Program-made: the position numbers and the translations under genes | Source: Setoptus koraiensis | Taxonomy: Eukaryota > Arthropoda | Direction of reading: 5' to 3' | NCBI GenBank assembly: GCA_048013815.1 | Contig: CM106585.1 | Span: 1,798,001-1,862,000, forward strand | Length of the DNA: 64,000 bases | Shown: piece by piece, positions 23,133 through 36,044 of the stretch | How the letters are laid out: every line of letters starts with the position of its first letter | How positions within the stretch are numbered: position 1 is the first letter of the stretch | Notes under the pieces: model-generated | Databases searched by the model: none | What the model was told of the DNA's origin: nothing | The model's input: only the letters and a program-made list of their open reading frames with translations

Positions 23133-24825
23133 GCCAGCTCACCTGTACGGCAAGCGTGGCTCGAGAGTTGGTGGCGATAATGAGACTGCACCGAACCGCA
23201 TTGAACAGGTATTCTCAATGGGCTTCGTTTCCGGCTGTCGGCTCTTGGATCTCGCCCCTCGTCTGTCGCCTGACGCGTCGCGTCGGCTCGCGTCGCGTTT
23301 CTCGCTCGCGCGACGCGACGCTCCCTTCGCCAAGGAAACAGAAATAATAATCAGGCAAGAATAATGATCATCGTCTATAACTATTATCATTACTATTACT
23401 TCTTTTCTATTATGGTTATTACATCTGTTGCGTATCGTGACGTCTGCGATGGTCCTGGTCTTCTTCGTTGTTGGTTGTCGCTGTCGCTGTTGTTGTTGTC
23501 GCTGTCGCTGTTGTTGTTGTCGCTGTTGTCGTTGTTGTTGGCCGGGTTGGTTATTATTAACAATGATTGTTGGCGCGACGAAAAAGAGCGGGGTTTTTAC
23601 TTGGCTCGTCTTGCGTCGTCGTCACTGCTCTTATTATCATGTTGATAACTTTGTTTGGCTTCGTTCGTGTACGCTAACCAGCCAGCCAATGTCGAGTCGA
23701 GTGCCAGCCAGCGAACGGAGGGCGAATAGAAGGCGAGCCGAGGGCGACCAAATGGAGATGAAGAGCCAGATAAAAGAGTTAATAATAATCAGACGTTTGG
23801 TGGCTCGCTCGAGTGGCGTTCTGTCAGCGCGAGCGCTATTCTCGCATTTGAAATATTCTCAAATTGAACATTGACGAGCCAATATCATTCTCATTTCTCA
23901 CCCCATTACAACTTGTTGTGCCAGCCAGAGCACTTACCCGACTCGCTCTGTCGCTGTTGCGCGTCTCGCTCGACCCAGTGCCAGCCAAACTGGCTGAGCA
24001 AGCTTTTAAATGGTCTTGTATGATATTATGATGATATTATATGGTATTATATGATATTATATGATATATCTTGTATTTTAGATCGTGCATTTTATATTGC
24101 AGAGTGGGCAGAAGCGATTAATTAGAAACGAGAATTGACAGTCGCTCTCATGACGACATTATGTGATAAAGCGTCGTCGTCGTCGCTTGTTGTAGAGATT
24201 AGTTAGTAGGTCGCCAGCCAAAAATTGACAAGATGCCGGCCCATCAATTCTCAGCTATCATTAGCTATCATCTGCTGCCAATTGCGCGCTGCAAGATTGT
24301 ATTTTGCAGCAACAAAACTGTCACGCTGCCGACACGATAAAAGTGGCGTCTTGACATCTTCTTTTTAATTGAGCCAATCACTTTCGTTGCTCAATTCTGC
24401 CATCTCACTCAGCCAGTTCAATTGGCTTGATGTTCCACAGGCTTGATGTGATTCAATTGGCTCTCGGATGTAAAATGTTTGCTGGCGTGTTGTGTGCGAT
24501 TTACGGATGAAAATTTAGTTTTTCTTTAGCTGGTTACCATGCCGACGGGAGCCGCTTCTCACGCCATTGCGGCGTGTACTAATTAATCAGTCGACGCCGA
24601 GTTCGCGACGCCGACTGCCGGAACGATATGAATGGTTCATTGATACAAGTGCAAGTGTTTGCCCTTTGGTGACATAACTTAGAATCATGCCTGTTGTGTG
24701 TTGCGGATACAAGTTGCGCGCATCGAAGCGAACACACTTGAAAAGAACGCTGATAAATTGCAACTCAACTATCGCCGGCCGAGATCGAATGGATCCGTCG
24801 ACTACCCATTCGATCGGGACATTGG

Positions 24826-24884
24826 GCAGTACCCATCGGACGCTGCCCATCGGACGCTGCCCATTGGACAGTACCCATCGGACA
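24826..24884. repeat. 14-bp minisatellite (gctgcccatcggac)
   Basis: Four copies; two have a variant start agtacccat and one has cattgg in place of catcgg. Confidence 0.85.
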
Positions 24885-26240
24885 GGCAGCGGTCATGTGG
24901 CAGCCGGTCAACATGCATCTAGTGGTCAATCGGTTGTTTGGCCAGCAAGCTTTGGTCAGCGAAGAAGAAGAGGATTCACTTTACGAGACTTGCTCGCCGT
25001 GACGCAACCAACAATCGGCAACTGAGCGCGATTTTTGTGTTTGTCTTTATCTCTTGTTTATCCTTGACGTTGCGATGCAACTATTACACGCAACTAATAA
25101 CGAGATGACATAATATCAGCAATCAGCTGTCTGTCTAGTTACTTTTGACGCTGTTTGCGCCACATAAAACCAAACAAAACCAGACAAAACCAAATAAATG
25201 CAAATAAAACCAAATGTGAGTTGCATGAGTGTACATCATTAAAGCACCTGTTGCAGCACGACGGCCGATCATTAGCGAGCAACAGGATCGTTATTGTGTC
25301 TTGTGAGAGCACAGTCGCTAATGACATTTAATACACACACACTCAAATAAGTAACGGTCATCTCAAATAATCATCGCACAATAGTTGTCGTGGCCAAGTC
25401 GTGCAATCGTCAACATGGCCAATGGTTGCAGTTGAGCAATGTGACCCCAATGATATTCGGTGACTTACTCTCTTTGACAACTCACCTAACAGCAGCAGCA
25501 GCAGCAACAACAACAACAACAACAGCAACAACAGGTCACAGCAGCGTCGTCGGCACGCAACGACAATGCGACAGCTCTAGTCACCCTACGGTGGTCGCTG
25601 TCATACTCGCCATCGTCATACCTATTTACCTGTACTAGTTACCTGTCGCTGTCAGTCAGTCAGCTGACTCAGCAGCGCAGTGAAGTGTCGTTAAACCCAA
25701 ACATGTAAACAATTATTGCAACAACAACAACAACAACGGCAACAACAACGGCAACAACAACGGCAACAACAATGCACCCGTCGTAACATGAGGCTGCATG
25801 TAGCTGCCAATGAGAAGAAGAAAAGGCCCGGCTGATTGTTATTAGGCAAGCAATTAGTGTGTTTGTTTGTTTTGCCTTTGCTCGCCCTGATGCAGCTTCT
25901 TTTTCTTTGCTCGCTCGCTCTGCTTCTTTTCTTCGGGACCAACGACAACGGCAACGTGATCGCCATCACAATTGACTTTGGCGTCTGTTTCTGCCCTCCT
26001 GTCCCGTCCCACAACAACGGACAACAACCGGCAAATTGACATGGCCGGCCCATTGTGAGTGTCAGCACCAATGTTACACTGACAAACAGTGCAGGCCAAT
26101 AAAACACTCCAACTGACAGTCGGCAATTGAGCCGGCGTAGCGTACCCACGCTTGCGCGCCTACCAGTGTCTTACGTAATCAATGAAGCGATCACTCTATG
26201 AGCTCTCATTCCAACAACAATACTGTTCACCTGTAGTTGT

Positions 26241-26308
<68 letters not shown>

Positions 26309-27014
26309 GCGGCGCTGTTGTCGCAGTTGTTGGCGCGGTTGTTGGCGCCGTTGTTGTTACACAGTGTAGTTTGTATAACAAAGGCATTAATAACAACAGG
26401 AGCGGCGACTATTAGCCAATTGCGAGCTCCATAGCAAGTTGCTATTAAAAGAAGAAGAGCCTGCATTGCATGCGCCGATATTCCCAAGCTTGTGTGCACC
26501 GGTGCTCACAAATTTTCTTGTTGCCATATAAGTATGTCGCTTGTCACATGCCATCGACATGCCGCAACAGAGAATCGGCGCCAATCTCGCAATTGTTGTT
26601 TGTTCTTCCAAAGTCGAGCCACCGTTCGTTGCATCGTCGAGCTCGCCATGTCGAGCTCGCCATGCTGAGCCCAATTAATTCAAATTCAAACGTTGCTGGC
26701 ATGACAACGCAATCCATTGCATCTCGTAGCCGGGCTAGCGACTGCTAATAGCCAGCGCAAGTCATCTCTTGGTTTGGCATAGTCACTAGTCACTAGTGTG
26801 TGCGTGCGATGGCAAGGCGCCTCGTAAAATGATGAATAATTTTGCACTTGATTGAAGCTTCTCATTTCATAATCGATCTTGCAGCTTTATGAGGTTTTAC
26901 CACCGAAAAGAAGCTCGACAATCAGTTATTATGCAGCGCACTTTGTATCGGCTGTAATTGTCAACTAATAGCGGACGTCACATGCGTCACCGCAATAACC
27001 CGATGTGATCAACT

Positions 27015-27074
27015 GATCACCATACTTGATTTAACTGCATCGACTCGATGGCAGTTAAATCAAGTATGGTGATC
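27015..27074. repeat. Near-perfect 29-bp inverted repeat, 1-base loop
   Basis: The arm at 27015-27043 is the reverse complement of 27045-27074 except for one extra G in the right arm. The spacer is a single C. It is too tight for a microRNA precursor loop. Confidence 0.95.
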
Positions 27075-28093
27075 GAGTTACCGCGAGTTGCGACTCAATC
27101 CCGCGACTTGCAACTACAATCAATCGCTGCTGTCATTGTTTGCACTTGCAATATATAAAATACGTAAAATCCCTTTATTACAATGTACGCAATGCACAGT
27201 CGTAATGATAATAGTGTCTGCTATCGATAGCGTTGTTGCTCTTCTTCTTCTTCTCACACAACAACCGCCACGGCGTATCCCAACAAACAACAAACAAACA
27301 AACATACAAACAATAGTGGTGAACACCAACAACAACAGGTGATTCGCAACAATCGCGCTGGCCAAACAACGGCGACAGCTCGACGTCTTGCGGGCAAACT
27401 AAAGTTGCTAGCCGAGTTGTTGTTGCTGTAGCTGTTATATTGATTCCAATCACAACCGACAACTGACAACTGTCAACTGTCAGTCTGCTCACAGCTGACA
27501 GTTGACAACTGAAATTTATAAAGCAAAGTAACATTTATTTATTTGTTGCGGTTCATAGATTGTGGCACTCGTTAACCACTTGAGCACTGTCAACTAAAAT
27601 CAATTGGTCTAGACTAGAAAACTCAATGACACTTTCGATTTGATAGAAAAGCAACGCCAATAATTCATTCGATCAACTTCTCTGTCGCTGTTGTCTAGAC
27701 CATAAATTATAGCTCACTCGCTCACACCGATGGCCAATGGCTGGAATGGCTATCGGCTCGACGACTCCAACGCTGACCACCTACTAGTAACTGCATGAAT
27801 ATGGAGAGTCGTTAACCTCATAAACTGGCCATCTTCTGTCTGTCTCTGTTTGTGTGTAGGTCTAGCCAGCTTGGCTTGGCTTAGCCAGTTAGCTTAGTTA
27901 GCTGGTTGGCTGGCTGACTGGCTGGCCGGCTGGGGGTTACTGCTTGTTGATAATTGGCGCGACACCCAGCGGCTACACTAGAAGATACGCGCACAAAAGC
28001 AAATGATGCAATAGATCCAGCAACTACCAAAACAACAGCAACCACCAAAACAACAGCAACAACAACAGCAACAACATAAACACAAAGTAAAAA

Positions 28094-28138
<45 letters not shown>
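28094..28138. repeat. (TTG)n microsatellite, about 15 units
   Basis: Pure trinucleotide run. Apparent poly-Gln or poly-Leu frames across it are not genes. Confidence 0.95.
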
Positions 28139-28403
28139 ATCATGTCGCTTGGCCAACTCTTCTTCATTTGTTGCTGGTTGCTATTTATTGCTTGCTTGAT
28201 TAATTGTAGACACACACAAACACAAACATAGACATGGACATAGACATAAACACCGAGTCAGACATCGATGATATGCTTGCAACACTAGTTAAGTGAGTTA
28301 GCCAAGCCAGAATTGGGTCAAACAGCCAGCAAGTTTCAATAGTGATAGCATTAGTTGTAGCGACTCATTAGCAGCAACAGACCAAAAGAGATGAGATCAG
28401 ATA

Positions 28404-29117
28404 ATGAGATGATACGAGACCAGGTGAGCCAATGATCCAATGAGATGAAATTATTAGCGCCAGTCCAGTCGCTCGAGCGAGTTTCTCCTTCTTTTTAACT
28501 TATCTAGATTGTCGAGACGCAGAGACGAGCAGCGAGCGAGCGAGAGAAAGATTCATAAACTTCAATAGCTTGATAATTAGCGATGCGTTCGCCAAAGAGG
28601 GAGTGAGCAAGGTGAATAGGGTCAACTTACTCCGCTCTGGCTCTGTTGTGTTGCCGCTCTTGGTTGCCGCTGCTTCAAAACTAGTGATCTAGGCAACTAA
28701 GGCAACAACAAACAACCTGCCAGACTCCTTCTCTGTTGCGCAATCATATTCAAGGCTGATACTTTGCGCTACTTTGCCCAACAAACGCAAACACATCGCT
28801 TATAATCACTAATAACTATATCTGTGTGTCCACTCTGTCTGAATTAATCTGTCTATGTGTATCATGAGGCAACAACAACCGACTGACCGGACTAAATTCA
28901 CCTGTGTTACTCTTTCGGTTGTACTCTTTCCAGATACTTCCAGTGGCATCGCTAACAGCCAACACTGTCTAACGCTAATGCTGAAAATGTAAACTGACTG
29001 TTATACCGCATAAGCAACACTGCTTCATCATGACCAACTCAAATAATAAATAAAAATAACGTAAGTATAACGATTAGATTATTATTCTCATTATTATTAC
29101 TATTACTATTATTTTTT
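28404..29117. other. 3' flank of the ABCC gene
   Basis: No gene. Its two halves, 28404-28740 and 28710-28931, have diverged relatives at 20621-20910 and 19090-19312. From about 29040 it is AT-rich. Confidence 0.55.
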
Positions 29118-29122
29118 TTATT
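29117..29122 (-). terminator. Candidate polyadenylation signal overlapping the ABCC stop
   Basis: The minus-strand hexamer AATAAA contains the TAA stop codon of the ABCC frame (29118-29120). If used, the 3' UTR would be extremely short; a noncanonical downstream signal is also possible. Confidence 0.35.
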
Positions 29123-32100
29123 GATTAGAAGCAGGTCGCTGTTGTTGTTCGGTTTGCTTATCATGACGCCCATTAGAATTAAGGCTTCTTTTTGCTCTAT
29201 ATGAACGTTCGGCAATCTTGCGCAATTTAGGGGCCAGATTCTCTGTTTTGTCGATCATGGACGAAAACCAGCCACCCTTTATAGAGGCCAGCTTGTGGGG
29301 CTCGCCAAACTCTTTGATTTGGCCAGCGTCCAATACTAGCACTTTGTCACTGTCCATAATGGTGTTTAATCTGTGAGCAATTGTTAACACTGTACAATGA
29401 TTGAAGGCATTCTTAATTGTTTTCTGGATGAATTTATCCGTTTCTGGATCAACGTTGGCAGTGGCCTCGTCAAGAATCAAAATACGATTCTGGCGCAATA
29501 TTGCCCGGGCCAAACATATCAACTGTCGTTGACCCACGCTGAAATTACCGCCGCCCTCATTCAATTTGGCGTCCAAGCCGCCGGGTAAGTCCATGACAAC
29601 GTCCTTGAGTTGCACTTGAGCCAACGATTTCCACAATTGTTCGTCGTTATATTCGGCAAACGGATCCAAATTCCTTCTCACTGGCCCATTGAACAAAATT
29701 GGCTCCTGTGGAATGATTGATATTTTTCTGCGCAAATCAGCCAGTCCCAACGTCTTCGTATCGATTCCATCTATCACAACACTGCCATCAGTGTCCGTCA
29801 GCCGAAACAATACCGCTATCATGCTGGACTTGCCAGCGCCCGTCCTACCAACAATTCCCACTTTCTCGCGCGCATTAACAGTGAAAGTCAAATTTTTCAA
29901 CACTGGCTCCTCTGTAGCGAAATATCTCAATGTGACATCGCGAAACTCGATCTGCCCCTTGGCTGGCCAATCATCGTCAGGTTTATTGTTTGGGTCCGAC
30001 TCGGCGGCGGGCTCCTCGGGAAGCTCACTGTACTCCTTGATTCGTGCCACTGAGGTCATTTGACTCTCTAATTCTGTTGACTGGCGCACACCCCATTGGA
30101 ATGAGCCCGACAAGACGAGCGCCGACGATATGGCCAAGCCTAGCTGGCTGCCCGTAATGCCAAAAGTGCCAATGGTCATTGTCATAACCAGAGTGACAAC
30201 GGCAATGTAACCCAAAGACAACCAGTCGAGAGCGACGCCCAACCAACGGCTCGACGCGATAAACAAGAACCAGGCGGAGCTGTGCAGATCTTGATAGTCA
30301 TCAAACTTCCTCTCTAATAAATAAATAATATATAAACAAATTGATGGAGTTGAAGAAAGAGTTGTTAGTTAGAATTGTCAGTAATGGCATGCATTGTTAG
30401 TAATGGCAACACAATGGCAAGGGGGCTCCTACCGAAAGTGTCCTCGACCCCGAAAGCGCGTATGGTCGACAGGCCGTTGAGCGAAGTGGCCAAGTGAGAA
30501 AACACGGGACTTCTTGTGACACCCTCTATCGTTTTGAGGCTTCGAACGGTCTTCATATACAACAGCCTGATGATGACCACTATGGCCAACAAAAATATGG
30601 CTGGCACAACCATATAGGGAAATATAATTGCAACTGTAACAAGAATGCCGATAACATTCACACCAATCTCAACCGTGTCGAATGATGTTGGTGGCAACAA
30701 ATCGTCCACTATGCCCATATCGCGCGATATTCTATTCAATAATATTCCTATTGGTGTGTAATCAAAGAATTTTATCGGTGCCTTCAATATGCTCCTAAAC
30801 AAGTGGTTGTGCAAATTTATAGAGGCTCTCATACAGGCTATAAAGAAGCCAGTTGTTCTCACTAGCGATACCAAGAACAGGCCCAGTATGAGCGAGCTAT
30901 ACACTATGGTGTTCTCTTTTAGTGTTAGTGTGTCCGTTAGAGTGACAGGCTCATATCCTCCTGGCGAGCTGGCCTTCCTCTGTTCTGTGTCTGTCCAATA
31001 GCTCAACCAAAAGTCACTGCCATTGAATAGTACTTGCGTTATAAGATTGGTGAACAGTACTATAGGCACCAATATAACACCTTTTGTCATTTTTATATAG
31101 TACCAATAGACAGCTAAGCCCGTCGATTGCATCGTCATAGATTCTGTGTTTTGTTTCATGGGTGCCTCTCCAGTTAGCTCATCTTGAGACTTGACTGTTT
31201 TGGTTGCATCGCCGCCCAAATTGGCCAGAGTTCCCTTCGTAGAGCCATCCAATGAACCGAACAACAATGATCGTTGTGACAACTGCTCTTGTTGGCTATC
31301 AAACTCTGCCTGCTTGTTTCTTATGCCCTGTTGCATGTCGTCGCTTGACAGCGTCTTGCCCTGTTCACTGTCCGATCGATCAGTATGAGAGCCTGCGAAA
31401 TCCATCAGATCGAGATTGTCAGAATAATTGCCAAAGGATATTTGTTTGCCATCGTCCAAATAAAGAATACTATTGGCACTCTTGGCAAATTGCAACTGAT
31501 GCGTCACCAATATCACAATTTTATCTTTTAGGAAACCTCTGATGCAATTATCAAATATGTGCTTTGCAACAGCAGAATCAACGGCCGACAATGGATCATC
31601 CAGTAGGTAAATGTCTGCGTCATAATACAGGGCTCTGGCCAAATTAACTCGTGCCTTTTGTCCACCACTCAATGAGACTCCTCGTTCGCCCACCAATGTA
31701 TCATCGCCTTGCGGAAACAGTTGTATGTCTCTATCTAAAGCACAAGCGCTAAGCACTTGCTTGTAACGTTCATGATTGTAAGCCTTACCAAATAGTACAT
31801 TATCCCTGATGGTGCCAGAATATATCCACGGCTCTTGAGATGAGTATGATATCTTACCTCTGATAACCATCTGACCAGAGGTGATGGGTAGTTCGCCTAG
31901 AATAGACAGGAGCACTGATGATTTGCCTGAACCAACTCTACCAACAATCACCATCAATTGTGAGCTCTTTATTCTGAATGTGATATTCCTTAGGGCACTC
32001 ACTTCCGTTGAGTCGGCTCCATTTTGCGCTTCGCTCAACAGACTCATGTTGGCTGTCGATGCCAACAATGACTCGCTTTTACCTGAGCTGGTTTTCTTGC

Positions 32101-33454
32101 CACCTAGGTTTTTGAACTGCTGACCTGCTGACAAATCGTTGAGTATTTTCCAACGTGCACTTACGTCGCGACACTCTATTCGCACCTCATCGGCGGACAC
32201 GGGTAACTTGGAATGATCCAACAGCTGCGAGCTTTCTTGTTCGGGCAATAATAGAAACTCTTGTAATCTTGAGCACGATATAAGAGTTTCGGCCAATTGA
32301 GCTACTCCATATGGGAAGAACAATGTCATTAATAGGCGCACCGCATTGAACAATGTTATGGAAACAAACACTATCTCGGCATCTAGGATATAACCCAATT
32401 CCACATATGTGATGAAACACAAAAACAATATTATCTTCGAAGAAACAAAGAACAATGCCATATTTATGCCTCGTAACACCGAAGTGTGTCTGATTAATTT
32501 GACTTCGTTCTCTCTAGCTAACTCCACTAACTTGGCAAATGGTTCCTCCCAAACGTACATCTTGATTACCCTCATTGCGGGTATAATTTCGTTCATCAAT
32601 CGCACTCGTTCGTCCGTTCTATTGGCGGTTTGAAGCCTCAATGTACTGAACCAACGACCCATATACGACTGAAAGGGAATGTAGAGCAATAAAACCGCCG
32701 AACCGGCTATGGTGGCATAAAAACCCAGATAATAAACCGATAGGAGTGTGATCGATATGATCGCCTGCAATGGGGCTACAATCAAATATTGAATATAGTT
32801 GAGGGCCACATCAAAACGGTTGACATCGTTGGAGAGTAAATTGACCATTTGACCTACTGTTGTCTGTCCGATGGCTGCTCTGCTTAACTTCAATGAATGA
32901 CGATAAATCAAATGACAACAAGCTACTCTAACTTTCATTCCATAGTGTTGAGTACTAAATACGTACGGGTGAGTTGTCAACACTGAAACAATAGACAAAA
33001 ATATCAAGATCAGGCCACCGTAAAATGATCGCATATAATATTCATTGAGCAACTCTGCCGAAGCGCCAGGGTCTAAAGTTAAATAAATGTTTACATCATG
33101 GATGAGCCAACCCAACGAAACTGCTTGTAGTGGCCTAATAATACATTCACCAACAGCTATCCATAACCCGGTGATTATATAACCTATTCCAAATGTTCTA
33201 TTAAGGGCTCGGACAAAACTGGCAGTTTTACCTTGACGACGATTGTACAATTCTTTCTTCCATTCATTTTGTAACTTCTCTCCTAGATCGTCACTTTTAT
33301 CTTCAGAGGGCGGCTTATAAAGATCTTCTAATTCTAAATCCTTGTTGAATCCTTTCCTAATAAACGGATTCATCCACCAGAAAACAGCTTGAGATGCATA
33401 ACCTGCTGTATTGAACGGATTCTCTAGGAATACCCGACTCTTGTCATCGGCCAT
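29118..33454 (-). CDS. ABCC4-like (MRP-type) ABC transporter
   Basis: Two exons, 30433-33454 and 29118-30313, joined through a 119 bp intron (GTAGGA/TTAG, phase 1), giving about 1405 aa; human MRP4 has 1325. Order is TMD1-NBD1-TMD2-NBD2 without the extra N-terminal TMD0, as in the short MRPs. NBD1 has Walker A GRVGSGKSS (about 503), signature LSGGQ (about 595), Walker B IYLLDDP (about 612) and H-loop VTHQ. NBD2 has Walker A GRTGAGKSS (about 1164), signature FSVGQ (about 1264; LSVGQ is usual), Walker B ILILDEAT and AHRL. DLHSSAWFLF across the junction matches the family's TMD2. Such pumps export organic anions, conjugates or cyclic nucleotides; the substrate is not inferable. A fragment of a second copy survives at 20026-20306. 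Confidence 0.95.
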
Positions 33455-35358
33455 AATCGTTGTGTGCCTTCTTTGAATCTAATGTATTGGCATTTGTGAT
33501 TGTTCTACAACGATCGAAGTTCCAATTGATCTCTCTAAACACAATATGCACTAATTACTTAGGTTCTTGCTCGTGTTGCTTGGTTAGTGATTGATAATTC
33601 TTTTGTACCGATATAGTACAGGTAGAATGTAAGCAGTAAATACAATTAAACTGACCTCTGCTATCTAAGTAGTCCAAGTAGAGACTAAATGAAGTTAGTA
33701 GAAAATCATGAGCATCTTGTAACAAGTTTCTTGAAGTAAATTACCACACAATTTAATACTCATGAGATAATTGTTTGTATTATCATTTTGTTACCTGTTA
33801 CTAAGGAGTTTCTTCAATGTTTATCTCACAAAGCTGGCTAGATAAAATCTTACTCATCTTCACTTCAATTGAGTAAATAAGTGGTACAAGTGATAGCTAA
33901 ATAAGTGGAGTAAGTTAATCGATTAAGTTTGTTGTTGCACCACAATCTGGTTGATCTGCTAGAATAAGGCCGTTCCAATTTCACGCTGACAGCGTAATTG
34001 ACACTTTCTTGGATAGCCGATACAATATCGATTGTATCCATTTAGACTAGATAAAGCAAAAAAAGATACACTTATTTGACTAGTCATTTGTTTACCATTA
34101 GTCATCCTGTGGCCTACCACTGAAGACAATAAATTATTGAACTTTCTTAGCGGTCCTTCCGTATGTGTGAAATCCAAACAACCTTTTCTTTCTCTTGTGA
34201 GTATCTATCATTCATATTTATAGCTGTTTGTGAATTCCCGAAGAGTGAAGTGTGAATGCAACTAGATCACACATATGGCGCCTAATAGAGTCCTATGTAA
34301 GTTTTGCCTTGTTTCCAGATTTTATTGATAGAATTTTCGAATGACGTCGATGTCAATAAGAAGATTCGTATCATCTCGACCATTGAGTACTCGGGTACTT
34401 TGGTGTTGAATAAGATCGATATCTAAAACCTCAAGCAACAACAGATTTGTGATAAATCCTTAAATGTTGATCGCTGACTGATCAATATCAACGAAGTTGT
34501 TTGCTTTGATCGGGCGATGGTGAGTATAGCAAGCTTACTCCATACATCGTGGTGCCAACTGAGTGCTTTCGAGTTGGCTCAGGAATGTAACTTTTTCTTT
34601 TCGCCATCAATCAATCAGAAGGAAATGAGACACTTATGACTGATAACGCTTTCGTCCGTAATAATTCTTTTTAGGATGGGACTTGATCGGTAACCATCGT
34701 CTAATCCTAGTGACGTAAATAGACGTACAAGAGCTAAAAAAGTTGCCGCTTCTCTCTCCATCATTGAGCCGATGACAATCGTGGATTTATGCGTTGCAAT
34801 AGTCAAAATGTTTTCGTAGGTACGTATAAAATTTAGATCTCCTCATCGATCCTAGATTAAACCCGACAAAAATGGACACTAAATAAAAAAAGATATTTTC
34901 ACTTTATGACAACAATAATGAACTAATATATTTCCTGAATTGTCCACCAGGGTATATTTGACTTCATCTTATCTGCAGTCAGCATTCCATCCTGGTGCTT
35001 TTCGCCGCGCCACTATGAGGACTAGGCTTCATCAGCGGCAACATTCTCTGTGAGTTAAATGCTATTAGCAGAACAGGCAGCTGATATTGTAAATACCATG
35101 TGGCAACAAACGAAAACCAGGCAATAAACAATGATTTGTTCTAGGTTTTCAGGCTACAACATGCAGATCCTCTACAGATTTGTTATTCCATCCATTGATA
35201 AAACCATCTTTAGTAGAAATCAATTATTAGATAGATTTCATCCATAGATTTCCAGAGGCAATAGGATTGCAGACTTGCTCCACGTGCTGGTTCACAACTT
35301 GAGCAGTTACTATATGGAATCCACCTTGGACATTAGAGCCCCGATTTTTTAGAATAAA
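33455..35358. other. Intergenic between ABCC and the small plus-strand gene
   Basis: Divergent promoter interval of the ABCC gene (minus) and the gene at 35359 (plus). The left half is AT-rich with nothing recognisable. From about 34270 there are coding-like plus-strand stretches interrupted by in-frame stops (see findings). No complete gene can be built. Confidence 0.5.
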
Positions 35359-35773
35359 ATGTCAGCGCCTGCCCTGTTTACAGTGAAAATATATCATCTC
35401 CCCAATACGAATGCCGATGATATTAAAGATCCTATCTCAGAATTACAGTATATCGAAGAATACTATAACATGTTATCTGCCAAAATTGTCAAGGTAAGTT
35501 GACGCTAGGAAATGCCGTAGTCTTAGGGTAGATCAAACAAAATGTGTTCCCATGACTAATTATATTTGAATCAATCTGTTTAAATTCACTCAGGGACGCT
35601 CAGTTGAGATGGACCATGCTGGGACAGTGGGAACAACGATAAAATTTAAAACCGTAGTAAATTATGCTAGACACCTACCCACCGATAGCTCCCTCGGGGT
35701 TGTTCTTGTACCTCAAGAAGGTTACATTATAAAAGAAGTGCCCTCATCATCGGACCATGAATCAGATGAATGA
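35359..35773 (+). CDS. Small acidic-tailed protein of unknown function
   Basis: Two exons, 35359-35493 and 35594-35773, joined in phase 0 across AAG|GTAAGT and CACTCAG|GGA, giving 104 aa. I do not recognise the family. The first exon encodes a short strand-like start (ALFTVKIYHL) and a possible helix (ISELQYIEEYYNMLSAKI). The second gives a beta-rich stretch (TVGTTIKFKTVV, LGVVLVPQEGYIIKEV) and an acidic Ser-rich end. There is no signal peptide or membrane segment. The ATG is preceded by an in-frame TAG, which could also be an acceptor of an upstream noncoding exon. Good splice sites, a long second frame and codon use like the neighbours support a real gene. It converges on mortalin. Confidence 0.65.
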
Positions 35774-36026
35774 ATTATTTGTGTTCTAAGATTGAGAGAC
35801 AGGTGACGATTTCAACCATTACATGGGGTAATGTGACCATACTCACCTAACTACTTCTCAGACGCTTGATCTATAAATTGTGACGCCGCACAAATGTATC
35901 GAAGATCTGCAAAAGTTAGGCAATTTCAGTGTTTATTCAAACGATCACAAGGACTATCCATGAATTTCATGGGAAATTTTTATAAAGTCCAATTGTATAT
36001 ATTGTATTAACAAGGTACTAAATATG

Positions 36027-36032
36027 TTTATT
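36027..36032 (-). terminator. Candidate polyadenylation signal of mortalin
   Basis: Minus-strand AATAAA 13 bases past the stop codon at 36045-36047. A second AATAAA lies near 35931. Confidence 0.4.
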
Positions 36033-36044
36033 ATTCATATTAAC

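Larger units (their letters stand above)
22901..26400. other. Noncoding, GC-richer stretch with many triplet repeats
   Basis: No gene recognised. CTG/TTG/TCG runs lie near 23471-23540, an AT-rich TATGATAT run near 24001-24068, CAG/CAA runs near 25499-25535, a 12-base caacaacaacgg repeat at about 25714-25774, and a TTGCTG run at about 26236-26360. Long open frames rich in Leu, Val, Thr or Asn across these runs are artefacts. Confidence 0.5.
26401..28403. other. Noncoding stretch
   Basis: No gene recognised. It includes the 60-base hairpin at 27015-27074, a 13-base inverted repeat (tgtcaactgtcag) at 27471-27507, and (TTG)15 at 28094-28138. Confidence 0.5.

Noticed and set aside
23085-23145. 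Possible CRISPR-like repeats
   Set aside because: Head-to-tail 16-mers without unique spacers, in an animal genome; a minisatellite.
26182-26499. Overlapping open frames rich in Val, Leu, Thr and Asn on both strands
   Set aside because: All are readings of one TTGCTG trinucleotide tract.
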